From positions 62,001-126,000 of the forward strand of contig JAZKHT010000004.1 in NCBI GenBank assembly GCA_040385245.1: a DNA stretch of 64,000 bases, read 5' to 3'. Shown here one piece after another: positions 51,392-60,622 of the stretch. The position numbers and the translations under genes were made by a program. The stretch is from JAZKHT01 sp040385245. Its GTDB lineage: Bacteria > Pseudomonadota > Alphaproteobacteria > Rhodobacterales > Rhodobacteraceae. A model generated the notes under the pieces. It was not told where the DNA came from. It did no database searches and was given only the letters and a program-made list of their open reading frames with translations. Every line of letters begins with the position of its first letter. The first letter of the stretch is position 1.

Positions 51392-52531
51392 ATGCACACC
51401 CTTCCGCCCGATGGTCTGTTTTTGGGGCGTGTCTGGCGCGCAGGCATCGGCCCGTCGATTGTGACCCTGCGGAATGGTCGGGTGATCGACATCACCTCAA
51501 AAGCCGCCCCCACGATGCGCGATGTGCTGGAACAGGCAGATATCCTTGCTTTTGTGGGCGCGATTGCGGGCGAAGACATCGGCGCACTGGAGGATATCGC
51601 AGCAGCGTCGGTGGAACCTGCGGGCGATGTGACCCGCCTGCTGGCCCCCTGCGATCTGCAGGCGGTCAAGGCTGCGGGCGTGACCTTTGCGAGGTCCATG
51701 ATCGAACGGGTGATCGAAGAGCGGGCAGGCGGTGACCCGGCCCGTGCAGATGCGATCCGTGCACGCGTTGTGGCGGTGATCGGCGACACGCTGCGTGATC
51801 TGGTCCCCGGTTCAACCCAAGCCGCCGAAGTGAAGCGCCTGTTGCAGGCCGAAGGCCTGTGGAGCCAATATCTGGAGGTGGGCATCGGCCCGGATGCCGA
51901 GGTGTTCACTAAGGCGCAGCCGATGGCCTGCGTCGGGTACGGCGCGTCTGTCGGCCTGCATCCCATAAGCAAATGGAACAACCCCGAACCCGAGGTGGTG
52001 GTGGTCGTTGACAGCACCGGCCGCATCGCCGGTGTCACGCTTGGCAACGACGTCAACCTGCGCGATGTAGAAGGCCGGTCCGCCCTGCTGCTGGGCAAGG
52101 CCAAGGATAACAACGCCGCCGCTTCGGTCGGGCCGTTCATCCGGGTGCTGGATGCCACGTTCACACTGGATGATCTGCGGCGTCTTGACCTGACGATGAC
52201 CGTTGCCGGGACGGACGGGTTCAGCCTGACAGGGCGGTCGTCGATGACGGAAATCAGCCGTGACCCTGCCGATCTGGTGGCGCAGACGCGGGGGCGGCAC
52301 CATCAGTATCCCGATGGCTTTGTTCTGTATTGCGGCACGATGTTTGCGCCTGTGCAAGACCGGGACGGCCCCGGTCAGGGATTTACCCATCATCTGGGCG
52401 ACGTGGTGACCATCGCAGCGCCCGGCCTTGGCGCGCTGGTGAACACCGTGCGCCTGTCAACAGAAGCACCGGAATGGACCTTCGGGACAGCGGCGCTGAT
52501 GAAAAACCTCGCCTCGCGCGGGCTGATCTGA
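51392..52531 (+). CDS. fumarylacetoacetate-hydrolase family dehydratase
   Basis: 379 aa. The FAH fold is seen in the GYGASVGLHPISKWNNPEPEVVVVVD region, with metal-binding E residues in NNPEPEV and in DVNLRDVEGRS. The longer FAH type, paired with a semialdehyde dehydrogenase, fits sugar-acid enzymes such as 2-keto-3-deoxy-pentonate dehydratase (AraD1-like). The substrate is inferred from the neighbour only. It precedes the dehydrogenase by 12 nt. Confidence 0.78.
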   Translation: MHTLPPDGLFLGRVWRAGIGPSIVTLRNGRVIDITSKAAPTMRDVLEQADILAFVGAIAGEDIGALEDIAAASVEPAGDVTRLLAPCDLQAVKAAGVTFARSMIERVIEERAGGDPARADAIRARVVAVIGDTLRDLVPGSTQAAEVKRLLQAEGLWSQYLEVGIGPDAEVFTKAQPMACVGYGASVGLHPISKWNNPEPEVVVVVDSTGRIAGVTLGNDVNLRDVEGRSALLLGKAKDNNAAASVGPFIRVLDATFTLDDLRRLDLTMTVAGTDGFSLTGRSSMTEISRDPADLVAQTRGRHHQYPDGFVLYCGTMFAPVQDRDGPGQGFTHHLGDVVTIAAPGLGALVNTVRLSTEAPEWTFGTAALMKNLASRGLI

Positions 52532-52543
52532 AGGAAACAGGAC

Positions 52544-54049
52544 ATGCTGACGGGAAAACACCTGATTGCCGGAAACTGGGTGGACGGAGAGGCAACCTTC
52601 CGCTCCAGTCCCGCCACGGGCGAGGCGCTGGATTTTGCGGTGGGAACACCTGCTCATGTCGATGTGGCCTGCGTCGCGGCAGAGGCTGCGTTCTGGTCCT
52701 ATTCTGCCCTTAGCCGAGAGTCGCGGGCCGTATTTTTGGAAACCATTGCAGCCGAGATTGACGCCCGTGGTGCCGAAATTACCGAAATCGGTGTGTCGGA
52801 AACCGGTCTTCCCGCCGCAAGGCTGGACGGTGAACGGGGCCGCACCACGGGACAGTTGAAACTGTTTGCCGAGCACATCCGCAAAGGCGCGTATCTGGAC
52901 CCGCGCCATGATCTGGCCTTGCCGGACCGCAAACCGCTGCCGCGCCCGGATATCCGGCTGTTGCAGCGCCCGATCGGGCCTGTGGCCGTGTTCGGGGCAT
53001 CGAACTTTCCGTTGGCGTTCTCCACCGCCGGGGGCGACACCGCCTCGGCGCTGGCGGCCGGATGTCCTGTGGTGGTCAAGGGCCATTCGGCCCATCCGGG
53101 TACGGGCGAGATTGTAGCGCAGGCCATAGATGCCGCGATCAAGGTCTGCGGCGTCCATCCGGGCGTGTTCAGCCTGATCCAGGGCGGCAAGCGTGATGTG
53201 GGCGAGGCGCTGGTGCAGCATCCCCTGATCAACGCGGTCGGGTTTACCGGGTCGCTGGGCGGCGGGCGGGCGCTGTTTGATCTGTGCGCGCGCAGGCCCA
53301 GGCCGATCCCGTTCTTTGGCGAGTTGGGGTCGGTCAACCCGATGTTCATCCTGCCCGGCGCGCTTGGTGCAAGGGGCACGCAGATCGCAACCGGATGGGC
53401 CGGGTCATTGACCATGGGGGCAGGTCAGTTCTGCACCAACCCCGGTATCGCGGTGGTGATTGACGGGCCGGATGCCGTTGCCTTTGCCGATGCCGCAAAG
53501 GCGGCCCTGACCCCCGTGGCGGCGCAGACCATGCTGACGGATGGCATCGCGCAGGCCTACCGGCAGGGCCGTGACCGCGTGTCCGGGACAACCGGGGTTC
53601 GGGCGTTGCTGACGACGACCTGCGATCTGCGCAACGCGACGCCCTACCTGTTCGACGTGACGGGCGACAACTGGCTTGCCAATCACGCGCTGGGCGAAGA
53701 GGTATTCGGTCCCCTTGGCCTGATCGTCCGTGTCCGCGATGTCACACAGATGTTGGCGATTGCCCACAGCCTTGAAGGGCAACTTACTTGCACCCTGCAC
53801 CTTGATGACGCTGACATTGCAACCGCTTCACAGTTGATGCCTGTACTGGAACGCAAGGCGGGGCGGGTGCTGGCAAACGGCTATCCAACAGGGGTCGAGG
53901 TGTGCGATGCGATGGTCCATGGCGGGCCATATCCGGCTTCGACCAACTTCGGGGCGACCAGCGTGGGGACGATGTCGATCCGCCGCTGGCTGCGCCCGGT
54001 CAGTTACCAGAACATGCCCGAGGCCCTGCTGCCGGAAGAGCTGCGCTGA
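52544..54049 (+). CDS. alpha-ketoglutaric semialdehyde dehydrogenase-like
   Basis: 501 aa. Aldehyde-dehydrogenase superfamily with GPVAVFGASNFPLAF, FTGSLGGGRALFDL, the Glu in PFFGELGSVNPMF and the Cys in GAGQFCTNPG. The long pattern and pairing with an FAH protein fit KGSADH enzymes that give 2-oxoglutarate from pentonates or hexarates. Amino-terminal MLTGKHLIAGNWVDGEAT is typical. It is transcribed with the FAH gene. Confidence 0.85.
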   Translation: MLTGKHLIAGNWVDGEATFRSSPATGEALDFAVGTPAHVDVACVAAEAAFWSYSALSRESRAVFLETIAAEIDARGAEITEIGVSETGLPAARLDGERGRTTGQLKLFAEHIRKGAYLDPRHDLALPDRKPLPRPDIRLLQRPIGPVAVFGASNFPLAFSTAGGDTASALAAGCPVVVKGHSAHPGTGEIVAQAIDAAIKVCGVHPGVFSLIQGGKRDVGEALVQHPLINAVGFTGSLGGGRALFDLCARRPRPIPFFGELGSVNPMFILPGALGARGTQIATGWAGSLTMGAGQFCTNPGIAVVIDGPDAVAFADAAKAALTPVAAQTMLTDGIAQAYRQGRDRVSGTTGVRALLTTTCDLRNATPYLFDVTGDNWLANHALGEEVFGPLGLIVRVRDVTQMLAIAHSLEGQLTCTLHLDDADIATASQLMPVLERKAGRVLANGYPTGVEVCDAMVHGGPYPASTNFGATSVGTMSIRRWLRPVSYQNMPEALLPEELR

Positions 54050-54636
54050 TGAAATGAACACGGCGTGGGGCGGGTTTATGCCCGTCCCATCGACGGATGG
54101 ACCCGGATCAGGCGAATTTTTCACGCCACCGGGTATGATCGTCACCGGCCAACTCTTACGCAAAACGAACCACTTACACACGAACCGGCGACGATCAAAA
54201 CAGTTTTGCCATGGTCGATCCTGTGGCGAAATGGCTGAATGTCGGGTTTGTGATAAACTTTATGACGTCGTCAAACGATACGGGAACGGATGACGGAAAT
54301 GACGAACCTGCGCACAAAAAGCCAGCATCAAGTTTCAGATTGACGTGGTTGTTGGACGAACACGCTTTGCGATACGCCAGTGACCGGGTCTTTTTCCACA
54401 AGCACGCACCCGCTTGGATGAAAGGGTGATGGGGGGGAATCGACTGGTCACCCCAACGCGCGATCTGCGGTGTTTTTCACTCCTTTTGCCTCTGCGCCCG
54501 CCGTTCCAGATGGGCTGAGAATGAAACGGGGTGCAAAGACACTCTGGCCAAGGTGTTGCGCAGAAGCACTAGCCACAGGGTTCGCGACACCGTAGGGTCG
54601 TGGTGCCTGGGGGGGCACACACTCGGGATCAGTTAA
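54050..54636. other. intergenic region of unusual length
   Basis: 587 bp with only weak ORFs on both strands. It contains a hairpin CGGGTTTATGCCCG (54072-54085) after the dehydrogenase, and at 54519-54536 a sequence 17/18 identical to 48571-48588 near attR. It may be the relic of an insertion; the promoter of the next gene is expected near 54600. Confidence 0.4.
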
Positions 54637-55548
54637 ATGTTCAAAGTATTCTTCTCGGTCATGGCACTGACCGTGTCCTTGGCGTCGTCAGTGGCGGCGC
54701 AGGATCGCGTGACCCTTGGCTGGGGCCGCATGTTCACCAATGACGTCTTCGGGGATGGCAAGGACCGCTGGAAGACCGGCTCTTACACAGTCAGTCGGAT
54801 TCGGGGCGCGTCCTGGGACGGCACCCTTCCCGATGCGCCGGGCGCGCTGCTTGAATTTCGCCTGCGGGCCGAAACCATCGCCCCCGCCGATCTGGTGACC
54901 CCGGATCCGACCGACCGCCGCTATGCCGGAGCCATCAGCGCAGGCATCCACAGCCATTTCATGTGGTCTGGTTTCGAGACCAGCCTTGGCATGGACCTTG
55001 TGGTGATCGGGCCGCAAACCGGATTGGGACGCTTTCAGACCTCGGTCCATGACCTGATCGGCCTGCCGAAACCGACCGTCCTTGGCGACCAGATCGAAGA
55101 CCAGATCCGGCCGACCCTTGTGGCCGAGATGGGCCGAACGCTGTCTCTCGGTGATCGGGCGCGGATGCGTCCGTTTATCGAGGCGCAGGCCGGGGCCGAA
55201 AATTTCGTGCGTCTTGGCGGCGATCTGACCTTTGGCCATTTTGGGCAGGGCGCGCTGATGCTGCGCGACCACGCATCGGGGCAGCGCTACAGCGCGGTTT
55301 CAGGCGACAAGATCAAGGGTTTCAGTTTCGTTGTAGGCGGCGACTTTGCCCAGGTTTACAGCAGTGTGTACCTGCCAGACGGCGGCGCAGTCGAGATGTC
55401 GGACACCCGCACACGTCTGCGTGCCGGGGTTCATTGGCAACAGGAAAAGGCCGAACTTTTCTACGGCGTGACCTACCTTGGCAAAGAGTTTGAAACCCAG
55501 CCCGAAGGGCAGGTTGTCGGCTCTCTCAGCCTGAAAATGCGCTTTTAG
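54637..55548 (+). CDS. LpxR-like outer-membrane lipid A deacylase family protein
   Basis: 303 aa. Signal peptide MFKVFFSVMALTVSLASSVAAQ, then a beta-barrel-like sequence with alternating polarity and terminal aromatic RF. TNDVFGDGKDRWKTGSYTVSR resembles the catalytic start of DUF2219/LpxR (N-D...TDR...TNG). LpxR removes acyl chains from lipid A in the outer membrane; function here is inferred. It is divergent in role from its neighbours. Confidence 0.75.
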   Translation: MFKVFFSVMALTVSLASSVAAQDRVTLGWGRMFTNDVFGDGKDRWKTGSYTVSRIRGASWDGTLPDAPGALLEFRLRAETIAPADLVTPDPTDRRYAGAISAGIHSHFMWSGFETSLGMDLVVIGPQTGLGRFQTSVHDLIGLPKPTVLGDQIEDQIRPTLVAEMGRTLSLGDRARMRPFIEAQAGAENFVRLGGDLTFGHFGQGALMLRDHASGQRYSAVSGDKIKGFSFVVGGDFAQVYSSVYLPDGGAVEMSDTRTRLRAGVHWQQEKAELFYGVTYLGKEFETQPEGQVVGSLSLKMRF

Positions 55549-55666
55549 CGCGCTTCGCTTCCCTACTGTTGCGCAAATGGCATAGCCAAACGTCTGCATG
55601 CTTGCTAACGTTTTGGAAGGCAAAAAATAATACCCTGAAACTAGGGTGCGAGCAGACAGGACAGGC

Positions 55667-56740
55667 ATGAAAACGGGCGCAAAGGGCACGTTTGTCATTT
55701 CATGGTCACAGACAGAAGTAGACGGCCTAAGTTCCGCGCCGCTTGACGTGCTTTCGGTTGGTGCTTCGTGGCGCTGGACCGGTGCCGCCGTTCGGGTGGA
55801 CGGATCGCAGGACACCTTGCTTCTTCAGGGGGCCGAAGGGGCAACCGAAATGCGGAAACGGGCGGCGCGCATGGTGCGCCGTCTGATCGGTGCGGCGATT
55901 GCGACGGGACCTCTGGGCCCGGAAAATGCGCATGCCGACGCGGACGAAGCGATTGAGCAGGGTTTTCTGGTAACCGACGGCCATCAAAGCTGGCTGATGA
56001 CGCTGATCCCCGTGCCCGACACCGGCGCGCGCCTGTTGATGAGCGTGGGTGGACTGCCGCCACCGGATCAGGATTTATGGGTTGTCCGAACGTCCATCGA
56101 CCGGACGCAAATAGGTGCCGGGCTGTCCGAAGCCGGCGGCGTCATCTGTTTTACGCCCGACACCTGTCTTGCCACGCCCGGCGGCCCGCGCCTGATTCAG
56201 ACCTTGCGCCCCGGCGACATGATCCTGACCAAGGACAACGGCCCGCAACCGGTGCTGTGGACAGGCCACCGCCGGATGACGGGCGCACGCCTATATGCCA
56301 TGCCGCATCTGCGCCCGGTGCGATTCCGTGCCGGTGCCTTGGGAATACATCGCCCTGACATGCAACTGCTCGTCTCGCCCCAGCACCGGATGCTGGTGCG
56401 GGGGCCCGCCGCCCTGGCCCTGTTCAACACGGCCGAGGTTCTGGTCCGTGCGGCGGACCTGACCAACGGCACAGGGATTGTCGTCGATCAGGGCCTGCGC
56501 GAAGTAACCTATGTTCATGTGCTGCTGGAACGGCACAACATCGTCTTTGCCAACGGGCTTGAGACGGAAAGTTTTCATCCGTCAAACACAGCGCTGGATA
56601 TGGTCGATCCGGTCCAACGCACAGGGTTGTTGAACCTTTTGCCTGGCATCGCGGCCAATCCACAGAACTATGGCGATTACGCGCGGCGCAACCTTTCGTC
56701 GTCCGAAGCGGCCATCCTGCGGCATGACATGGCCGCCTGA
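55667..56740 (+). CDS. Hint-domain (Hedgehog/intein-like) protein
   Basis: 357 aa from ATG 55667 (GTG 55646 possible). The carboxy half carries a Hint_2 domain: VICFTPDTCLATPGGPRLIQTLRPGD starts with the nucleophilic Cys, and VSPQHRMLVRGP, FNTAEVLV and ERHNIVFANGLETESFHP are the later conserved blocks. Many Rhodobacterales carry Hint proteins without an obvious extein. The amino part (1-150) has no recognised domain and no clear secretion signal. Confidence 0.8.
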   Translation: MKTGAKGTFVISWSQTEVDGLSSAPLDVLSVGASWRWTGAAVRVDGSQDTLLLQGAEGATEMRKRAARMVRRLIGAAIATGPLGPENAHADADEAIEQGFLVTDGHQSWLMTLIPVPDTGARLLMSVGGLPPPDQDLWVVRTSIDRTQIGAGLSEAGGVICFTPDTCLATPGGPRLIQTLRPGDMILTKDNGPQPVLWTGHRRMTGARLYAMPHLRPVRFRAGALGIHRPDMQLLVSPQHRMLVRGPAALALFNTAEVLVRAADLTNGTGIVVDQGLREVTYVHVLLERHNIVFANGLETESFHPSNTALDMVDPVQRTGLLNLLPGIAANPQNYGDYARRNLSSSEAAILRHDMAA

Positions 56741-56753
56741 GGTTCGCGCGCTG

Positions 56754-56781
56754 TTGACTCTGCCCCGCCCGACTGTATAAG
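56754..56781 (+). promoter_or_regulatory. promoter of rpsD
   Basis: TTGACT (56754-56759) and TATAAG (56776-56781) are separated by 16 bp, a good sigma-70 match. Transcription should begin near 56788, leaving a 5' leader of about 125 nt. Confidence 0.75.
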
Positions 56782-56790
56782 CCGCGCAGT

Positions 56791-56814
56791 CCCGGATGAA
56801 AGTCCGGGGCTTTT
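56791..56814 (+). promoter_or_regulatory. hairpin with T-run at the start of the rpsD leader
   Basis: CCCGGA (56791-56796) pairs with TCCGGG (56803-56808), followed by GCTTTTC. It lies almost at the expected transcription start, so it could act as an attenuator or as a protective 5' hairpin. S4 autoregulates its own mRNA in other bacteria, but no such structure was identified here. Confidence 0.45.
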
Positions 56815-56914
56815 CATTGGTGTTGGTGGCCCCCGCAAGGGGATGCCTGTCGGGCCCCGTCTGCAAAGACGGCCAAAGGACAACGCCCTTCGTCGTATAT
56901 GAAGGAGATCAGCC

Positions 56915-57535
56915 GTGACCAAACGCACGTCTGCCAAGTACAAAATTGACCGCCGCATGGGCGAAAACATCTGGGGCCGTCCGAAGTCCCCGGTGAACAA
57001 ACGCGAATACGGCCCCGGCCAGCACGGCCAGCGCCGCAAGAACAAACTGTCCGACTTCGGCACCCAGCTGCGCGCCAAGCAAAAGCTGAAGGGTTACTAT
57101 GGTGACCTGACCGAAAAGCAGTTCCGCAAGATCTTTACTGAAGCTGAACGTGTCAAGGGCGACACCGGCGAGATGCTGGTTGGTCTGCTGGAGCGTCGTC
57201 TGGATGCGGTCTGCTACCGCGCCAAGCTGGTTCCGACGATCTTTGCCGCACGTCAGTTCGTGAACCACGGCCACGTCACCGTGAACGGCAAGCGCGTGAA
57301 CATCGCGTCCTACCGTGTCAAGGAAGGCGACCTGATCGAGGTTCGTCAAAAGTCCAAGCAGATGGCGCTGATCCTTGAAGCGATCCAACTGACCGAGCGT
57401 GACGTTCCCGATTACCTGGAAGTCGACCACTCGAAACTGGTGGTCAAGTTCATCCGCACTCCGGGCCTGGGCGATGTGCCCTATCCGGTGCAGATGGAAC
57501 CGAACCTGGTGGTCGAATACTACGCCAAGAACTGA
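56915..57535 (+). CDS. rpsD: 30S ribosomal protein S4
   Basis: 206 aa. TKRTSAKYKIDRRMGENIWGRPKSP start and the S4 RNA-binding domain LERRLDAVCYRAKLVPTIFAARQFVNHGHVTVNGKRV. S4 starts 30S assembly. It stands as a single-gene unit with its own promoter and terminator, not in the alpha operon. AAGGAG before the start. Confidence 0.98.
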   Translation: MTKRTSAKYKIDRRMGENIWGRPKSPVNKREYGPGQHGQRRKNKLSDFGTQLRAKQKLKGYYGDLTEKQFRKIFTEAERVKGDTGEMLVGLLERRLDAVCYRAKLVPTIFAARQFVNHGHVTVNGKRVNIASYRVKEGDLIEVRQKSKQMALILEAIQLTERDVPDYLEVDHSKLVVKFIRTPGLGDVPYPVQMEPNLVVEYYAKN

Positions 57536-57571
57536 TGTGGTCGGGCTTTGCGCCCGGTCCGGTCCGACAAG

Positions 57572-57604
57572 CGCCCCGGTGTTCTGCACCGGGGCGTTTT
57601 CGTC
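57572..57604 (+). terminator. intrinsic terminator of rpsD
   Basis: CGCCCCGGTG (57572-57581), TTCTG loop, CACCGGGGCG (57587-57596), then TTTTCG. A perfect 10-bp stem with a T-run. Confidence 0.9.
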
Positions 57605-57710
57605 TGCGACCCTTTGCATCAGGGCCAAAGGTCTGGGACCGGCGACAAAAATCCCACTGGCCTTGACCTGCGCGCGCAAGTAGAACGCCGGGGCAGAGGG
57701 AGAGACATGC

Positions 57711-58796
57711 ATGACAGACGCCATCCGACCACAGCCCGGCATCCTTGACATCGCGCTTTACGAGGGCGGCAAGGCGCATGTGGCCGGGGTTGCGAATGCG
57801 GTAAAGTTGTCATCGAACGAAAACCCCTTTGGCGCGTCGGACAAATCGAAAGAGGCGTTCCTGCGCACCGTCCATTCGTTGCACCGCTATCCCACCACCG
57901 ATCACACGTCCCTGCGCGAAGCGATTGGCGATGTTCACCGTCTTGACCCCGGTCGCATCATCTGTGGCGTCGGGTCGGACGAGATCATCACCTTTCTGTG
58001 TCAGGCCTATGCCGGACCAAAGGACGAGGTGGTTTTCACCGAACACGGCTTTCTGATGTACCGGATTTCCGCATTGGCGGTGGGCGCAACCCCGGTCGAA
58101 GTGGCAGAACGCGAACGCACTGCGGATGTCGATGCGATCCTTGCCGCCTGCACCAAGCGGACCAAGCTTGTCTTCATCGCCAACCCGAACAACCCCACCG
58201 GCACGATGATTTCGGCCGCCGAGGTGGACCGTCTGGCCGCAAGCCTGCCCGCGCAGGCCATTCTGGTCTTGGACGGTGCCTATGCCGAATATGTTGACGG
58301 CTATGATGGCGGGGCCGCGTTGGTGGATGCGCGCAGCAACGTCTTCATGACACGCACCTTTTCCAAGATCTACGGGCTAGGCGGTCTGCGCATCGGCTGG
58401 GGCTATGGTCCGCGCGCGATCATTGACGTGCTGAACCGCATTCGCGGGCCGTTCAACCTGTCGACGACGCAGCTTGATGTGGCCGAAGCGGCGGTGCGGG
58501 ATCAGGATTTTGTCACCAAATGCCGGTCCGAAAACGCCCGGATGCGCACCTGGCTGGCCGAATCCTTGGCTGAACTGGGTGTGCCGTCGGATGTGTCGAT
58601 GGCCAATTTCGTGCTGGCGCGGTTTTCCAGCGAAGACGAGGCAACGGCCTGTGACGCGTTTCTTCAGACGCAGGGGCTGATCGTGCGGCGGGTATCGTCC
58701 TACAAACTGCCGCATTGCCTGCGCATCACCGTAGGTGACGAATCGTCCTGCCGCCGGGTCGCGCATGCGGTGGCACAGTTCAAAGGTGTCCGATGA
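57711..58796 (+). CDS. hisC: histidinol-phosphate aminotransferase
   Basis: 361 aa. PLP enzyme of class II type: VKLSSNENPFGASDK, IICGVGSDEIITFLC, NPNNPTG, LDGAYAEYVDG and the PLP lysine in TRTFSKIYGLGGLRIGWGYG. It makes histidinol phosphate and may also transaminate aromatic precursors, which would fit the neighbour. It overlaps the next gene by ATGA. Confidence 0.94.
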   Translation: MTDAIRPQPGILDIALYEGGKAHVAGVANAVKLSSNENPFGASDKSKEAFLRTVHSLHRYPTTDHTSLREAIGDVHRLDPGRIICGVGSDEIITFLCQAYAGPKDEVVFTEHGFLMYRISALAVGATPVEVAERERTADVDAILAACTKRTKLVFIANPNNPTGTMISAAEVDRLAASLPAQAILVLDGAYAEYVDGYDGGAALVDARSNVFMTRTFSKIYGLGGLRIGWGYGPRAIIDVLNRIRGPFNLSTTQLDVAEAAVRDQDFVTKCRSENARMRTWLAESLAELGVPSDVSMANFVLARFSSEDEATACDAFLQTQGLIVRRVSSYKLPHCLRITVGDESSCRRVAHAVAQFKGVR

Positions 58797-59734
58797 CAAC
58801 GCCGGTTTATAACCGTGTGGCGCTGATCGGGTTGGGGTTGATTGCGTCGTCGATGGCCCATGCGATGCGGGCACATGGTTTGGCGGGTGAAATCGTCGGA
58901 TTTGCGAAATCGGCCGAAACCCGTAGCGTGGCAATGGAAATCGGCCTGTGTGACCGGGTCTGCGACACGGCTGCGCAGGCGGTGCAGGGGGCAGATCTTG
59001 TGGTGCTGGCGGTGCCCGTCGGCGCAATGGAGGGGATCGCCGCCGAGATTGGCTCTCATCTTGCGCCGGGGGCGACGGTCACGGATGTGGGGTCGGTCAA
59101 GCAGGCCGTCATCGCCGCCGTTGGCCCGCATATTGGCCCTGGCATGCATTTCATCCCCGGTCATCCGATGGCGGGAACAGAGTATTCCGGGCCTAGGTCC
59201 GGCTTTGCCACACTGTTCCGCAACCGCTGGTGGCTGCTGACACCGGTTGCCGACACGGATGCCGATGCCTTGGCACGGTTGCGGCGTCTGCTGGACGGCA
59301 TGGGTGCCAACGTTGACGAGATGGATGCCGCCCACCACGATCTGGTTTTGGCGGTGGTCAGTCACACGCCGCACCTGATCGCCTATACCATGGTGGGCGT
59401 GGCCGACGATCTGCGCCGCGTATCAAACAGCGAAGTCATCAAGTATTCGGCAACCGGCTTTCGGGATTTCACCCGGATCGCGGCATCTGATCCCACGATG
59501 TGGCGCGACGTCTTTCTGACCAACAAGGACGCGACGCTGGATATCCTTGGTCGGTTCACCGAAGAGTTGTTCGCCCTGCAACGCGCGATCCGCTTGGGCG
59601 ACGGTGACCATCTGCATGCCTACTTCACCCGGACCCGTGCCATCCGGCGTGGGATCATCGAAGCGGGACAGGACACCGCCGCCGCTGATTTCGGCCGGGC
59701 GGTCCAGCCCGATGCCCCCCCCAAGGGCGGCTGA
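58793..59734 (+). CDS. tyrC: prephenate/arogenate dehydrogenase
   Basis: 313 aa. NAD-binding ALIGLGLIASSMAHAMR, then FIPGHPMAGTEYSGP and DAAHHDLVLAVVSHTPHLIAY, the TyrA family pattern. It oxidises prephenate or arogenate for tyrosine synthesis. No chorismate mutase domain is fused. The hisC-tyrC pairing is frequent in alphaproteobacteria. Confidence 0.93.
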   Translation: MTTPVYNRVALIGLGLIASSMAHAMRAHGLAGEIVGFAKSAETRSVAMEIGLCDRVCDTAAQAVQGADLVVLAVPVGAMEGIAAEIGSHLAPGATVTDVGSVKQAVIAAVGPHIGPGMHFIPGHPMAGTEYSGPRSGFATLFRNRWWLLTPVADTDADALARLRRLLDGMGANVDEMDAAHHDLVLAVVSHTPHLIAYTMVGVADDLRRVSNSEVIKYSATGFRDFTRIAASDPTMWRDVFLTNKDATLDILGRFTEELFALQRAIRLGDGDHLHAYFTRTRAIRRGIIEAGQDTAAADFGRAVQPDAPPKGG

Positions 59735-59737
59735 GGG

Positions 59738-60622
59738 ATGCGCCGGTTTGTAACGATTGCCCTGTGTTTGGGCCTCGCCGGTGGTGCACTGGCCGAAGCG
59801 CCGACATCCTCGACACGACCCTTGTCCCGACCATCGGCAGGTGCTGAACCTGCGGCTGCGGTGTTGCCCGACGAGACAGCACCGGCCCCCAAACGCCCCC
59901 GCGCACGCCCCATCGCACCGCCCCCTTTGGCAATACCCGTAGTAGACCAAGGGGTTTCCATCTTGCGCCCGCGGCCGCGCCCTGCCGGTCTTGGCGACGC
60001 CACCACACTGGTGGCATCGGCACCCGCGCCGGACACGACGCCAAAGCGGCGGTCGGGTGGTCTGTTCGGCGGTCTGTTTGGCAGCAACCGCGACAAGCCG
60101 GCCAAGACTGCCCCGCAAAGCAGCGGATCGGTCTGCGGCGACCCGGATATCCGGGGCGAGGAATTGGCGCGCATCACGTCCAAGATCAAAGGTTGCGGTG
60201 TCGAAAACCCTGTTCGCGTCACCTCTGTCGATGGTGTTCGCCTCAGCACGCCCGCCACGCTGGACTGCACCACAGCGACGGCGTTGAAGACATGGATCAA
60301 CAAGGGGATGCGACCTGCGTTCGGACGCAACGAGGTGGTCGAACTGCGTGTCGCCGCGCATTACATCTGCCGCCCCCGCAACAACGTGCGCGGGGCCAAG
60401 GTCAGTGAACACGGGCGCGGCAAGGCGATCGACATCGCGGCCTTTGTGATGTCCGATGGCAAGACGGTTTCCGTCCTGAAAGATTACAATGCGCAGATGC
60501 GCAAGGCGCACAAGGCGGCCTGCGGCATCTTTGGCACGACGCTGGGTCCGGGATCGGATGGCTATCACGAAGACCATCTGCACTTTGACACCGCCAGCGG
60601 GCGGCAACCCTATTGCCGCTAA
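59738..60622 (+). CDS. extensin-like family protein (peptidase M15-like fold)
   Basis: 294 aa. Signal peptide MRRFVTIALCLGLAGGALA, a proline/alanine-rich linker (about 20-130), then the extensin-like carboxy domain (about 131-294) with VCGDPDIRGEELARI, STPATLDCTTATALKTWI, EHGRGKAIDIAAF and YHEDHLHFDTASG: H-x-D and H-x-H residues that look like zinc ligands. A cell-wall hydrolase role is suggested. Its stop overlaps the convergent gene's stop. Confidence 0.85.
   Translation: MRRFVTIALCLGLAGGALAEAPTSSTRPLSRPSAGAEPAAAVLPDETAPAPKRPRARPIAPPPLAIPVVDQGVSILRPRPRPAGLGDATTLVASAPAPDTTPKRRSGGLFGGLFGSNRDKPAKTAPQSSGSVCGDPDIRGEELARITSKIKGCGVENPVRVTSVDGVRLSTPATLDCTTATALKTWINKGMRPAFGRNEVVELRVAAHYICRPRNNVRGAKVSEHGRGKAIDIAAFVMSDGKTVSVLKDYNAQMRKAHKAACGIFGTTLGPGSDGYHEDHLHFDTASGRQPYCR

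Noticed and set aside
54195..54429. Two overlapping ORFs of 68-72 aa in the gap after the dehydrogenase
   Set aside because: Opposite strands over the same bases, no ribosome-binding site and no recognisable composition; neither is supported.
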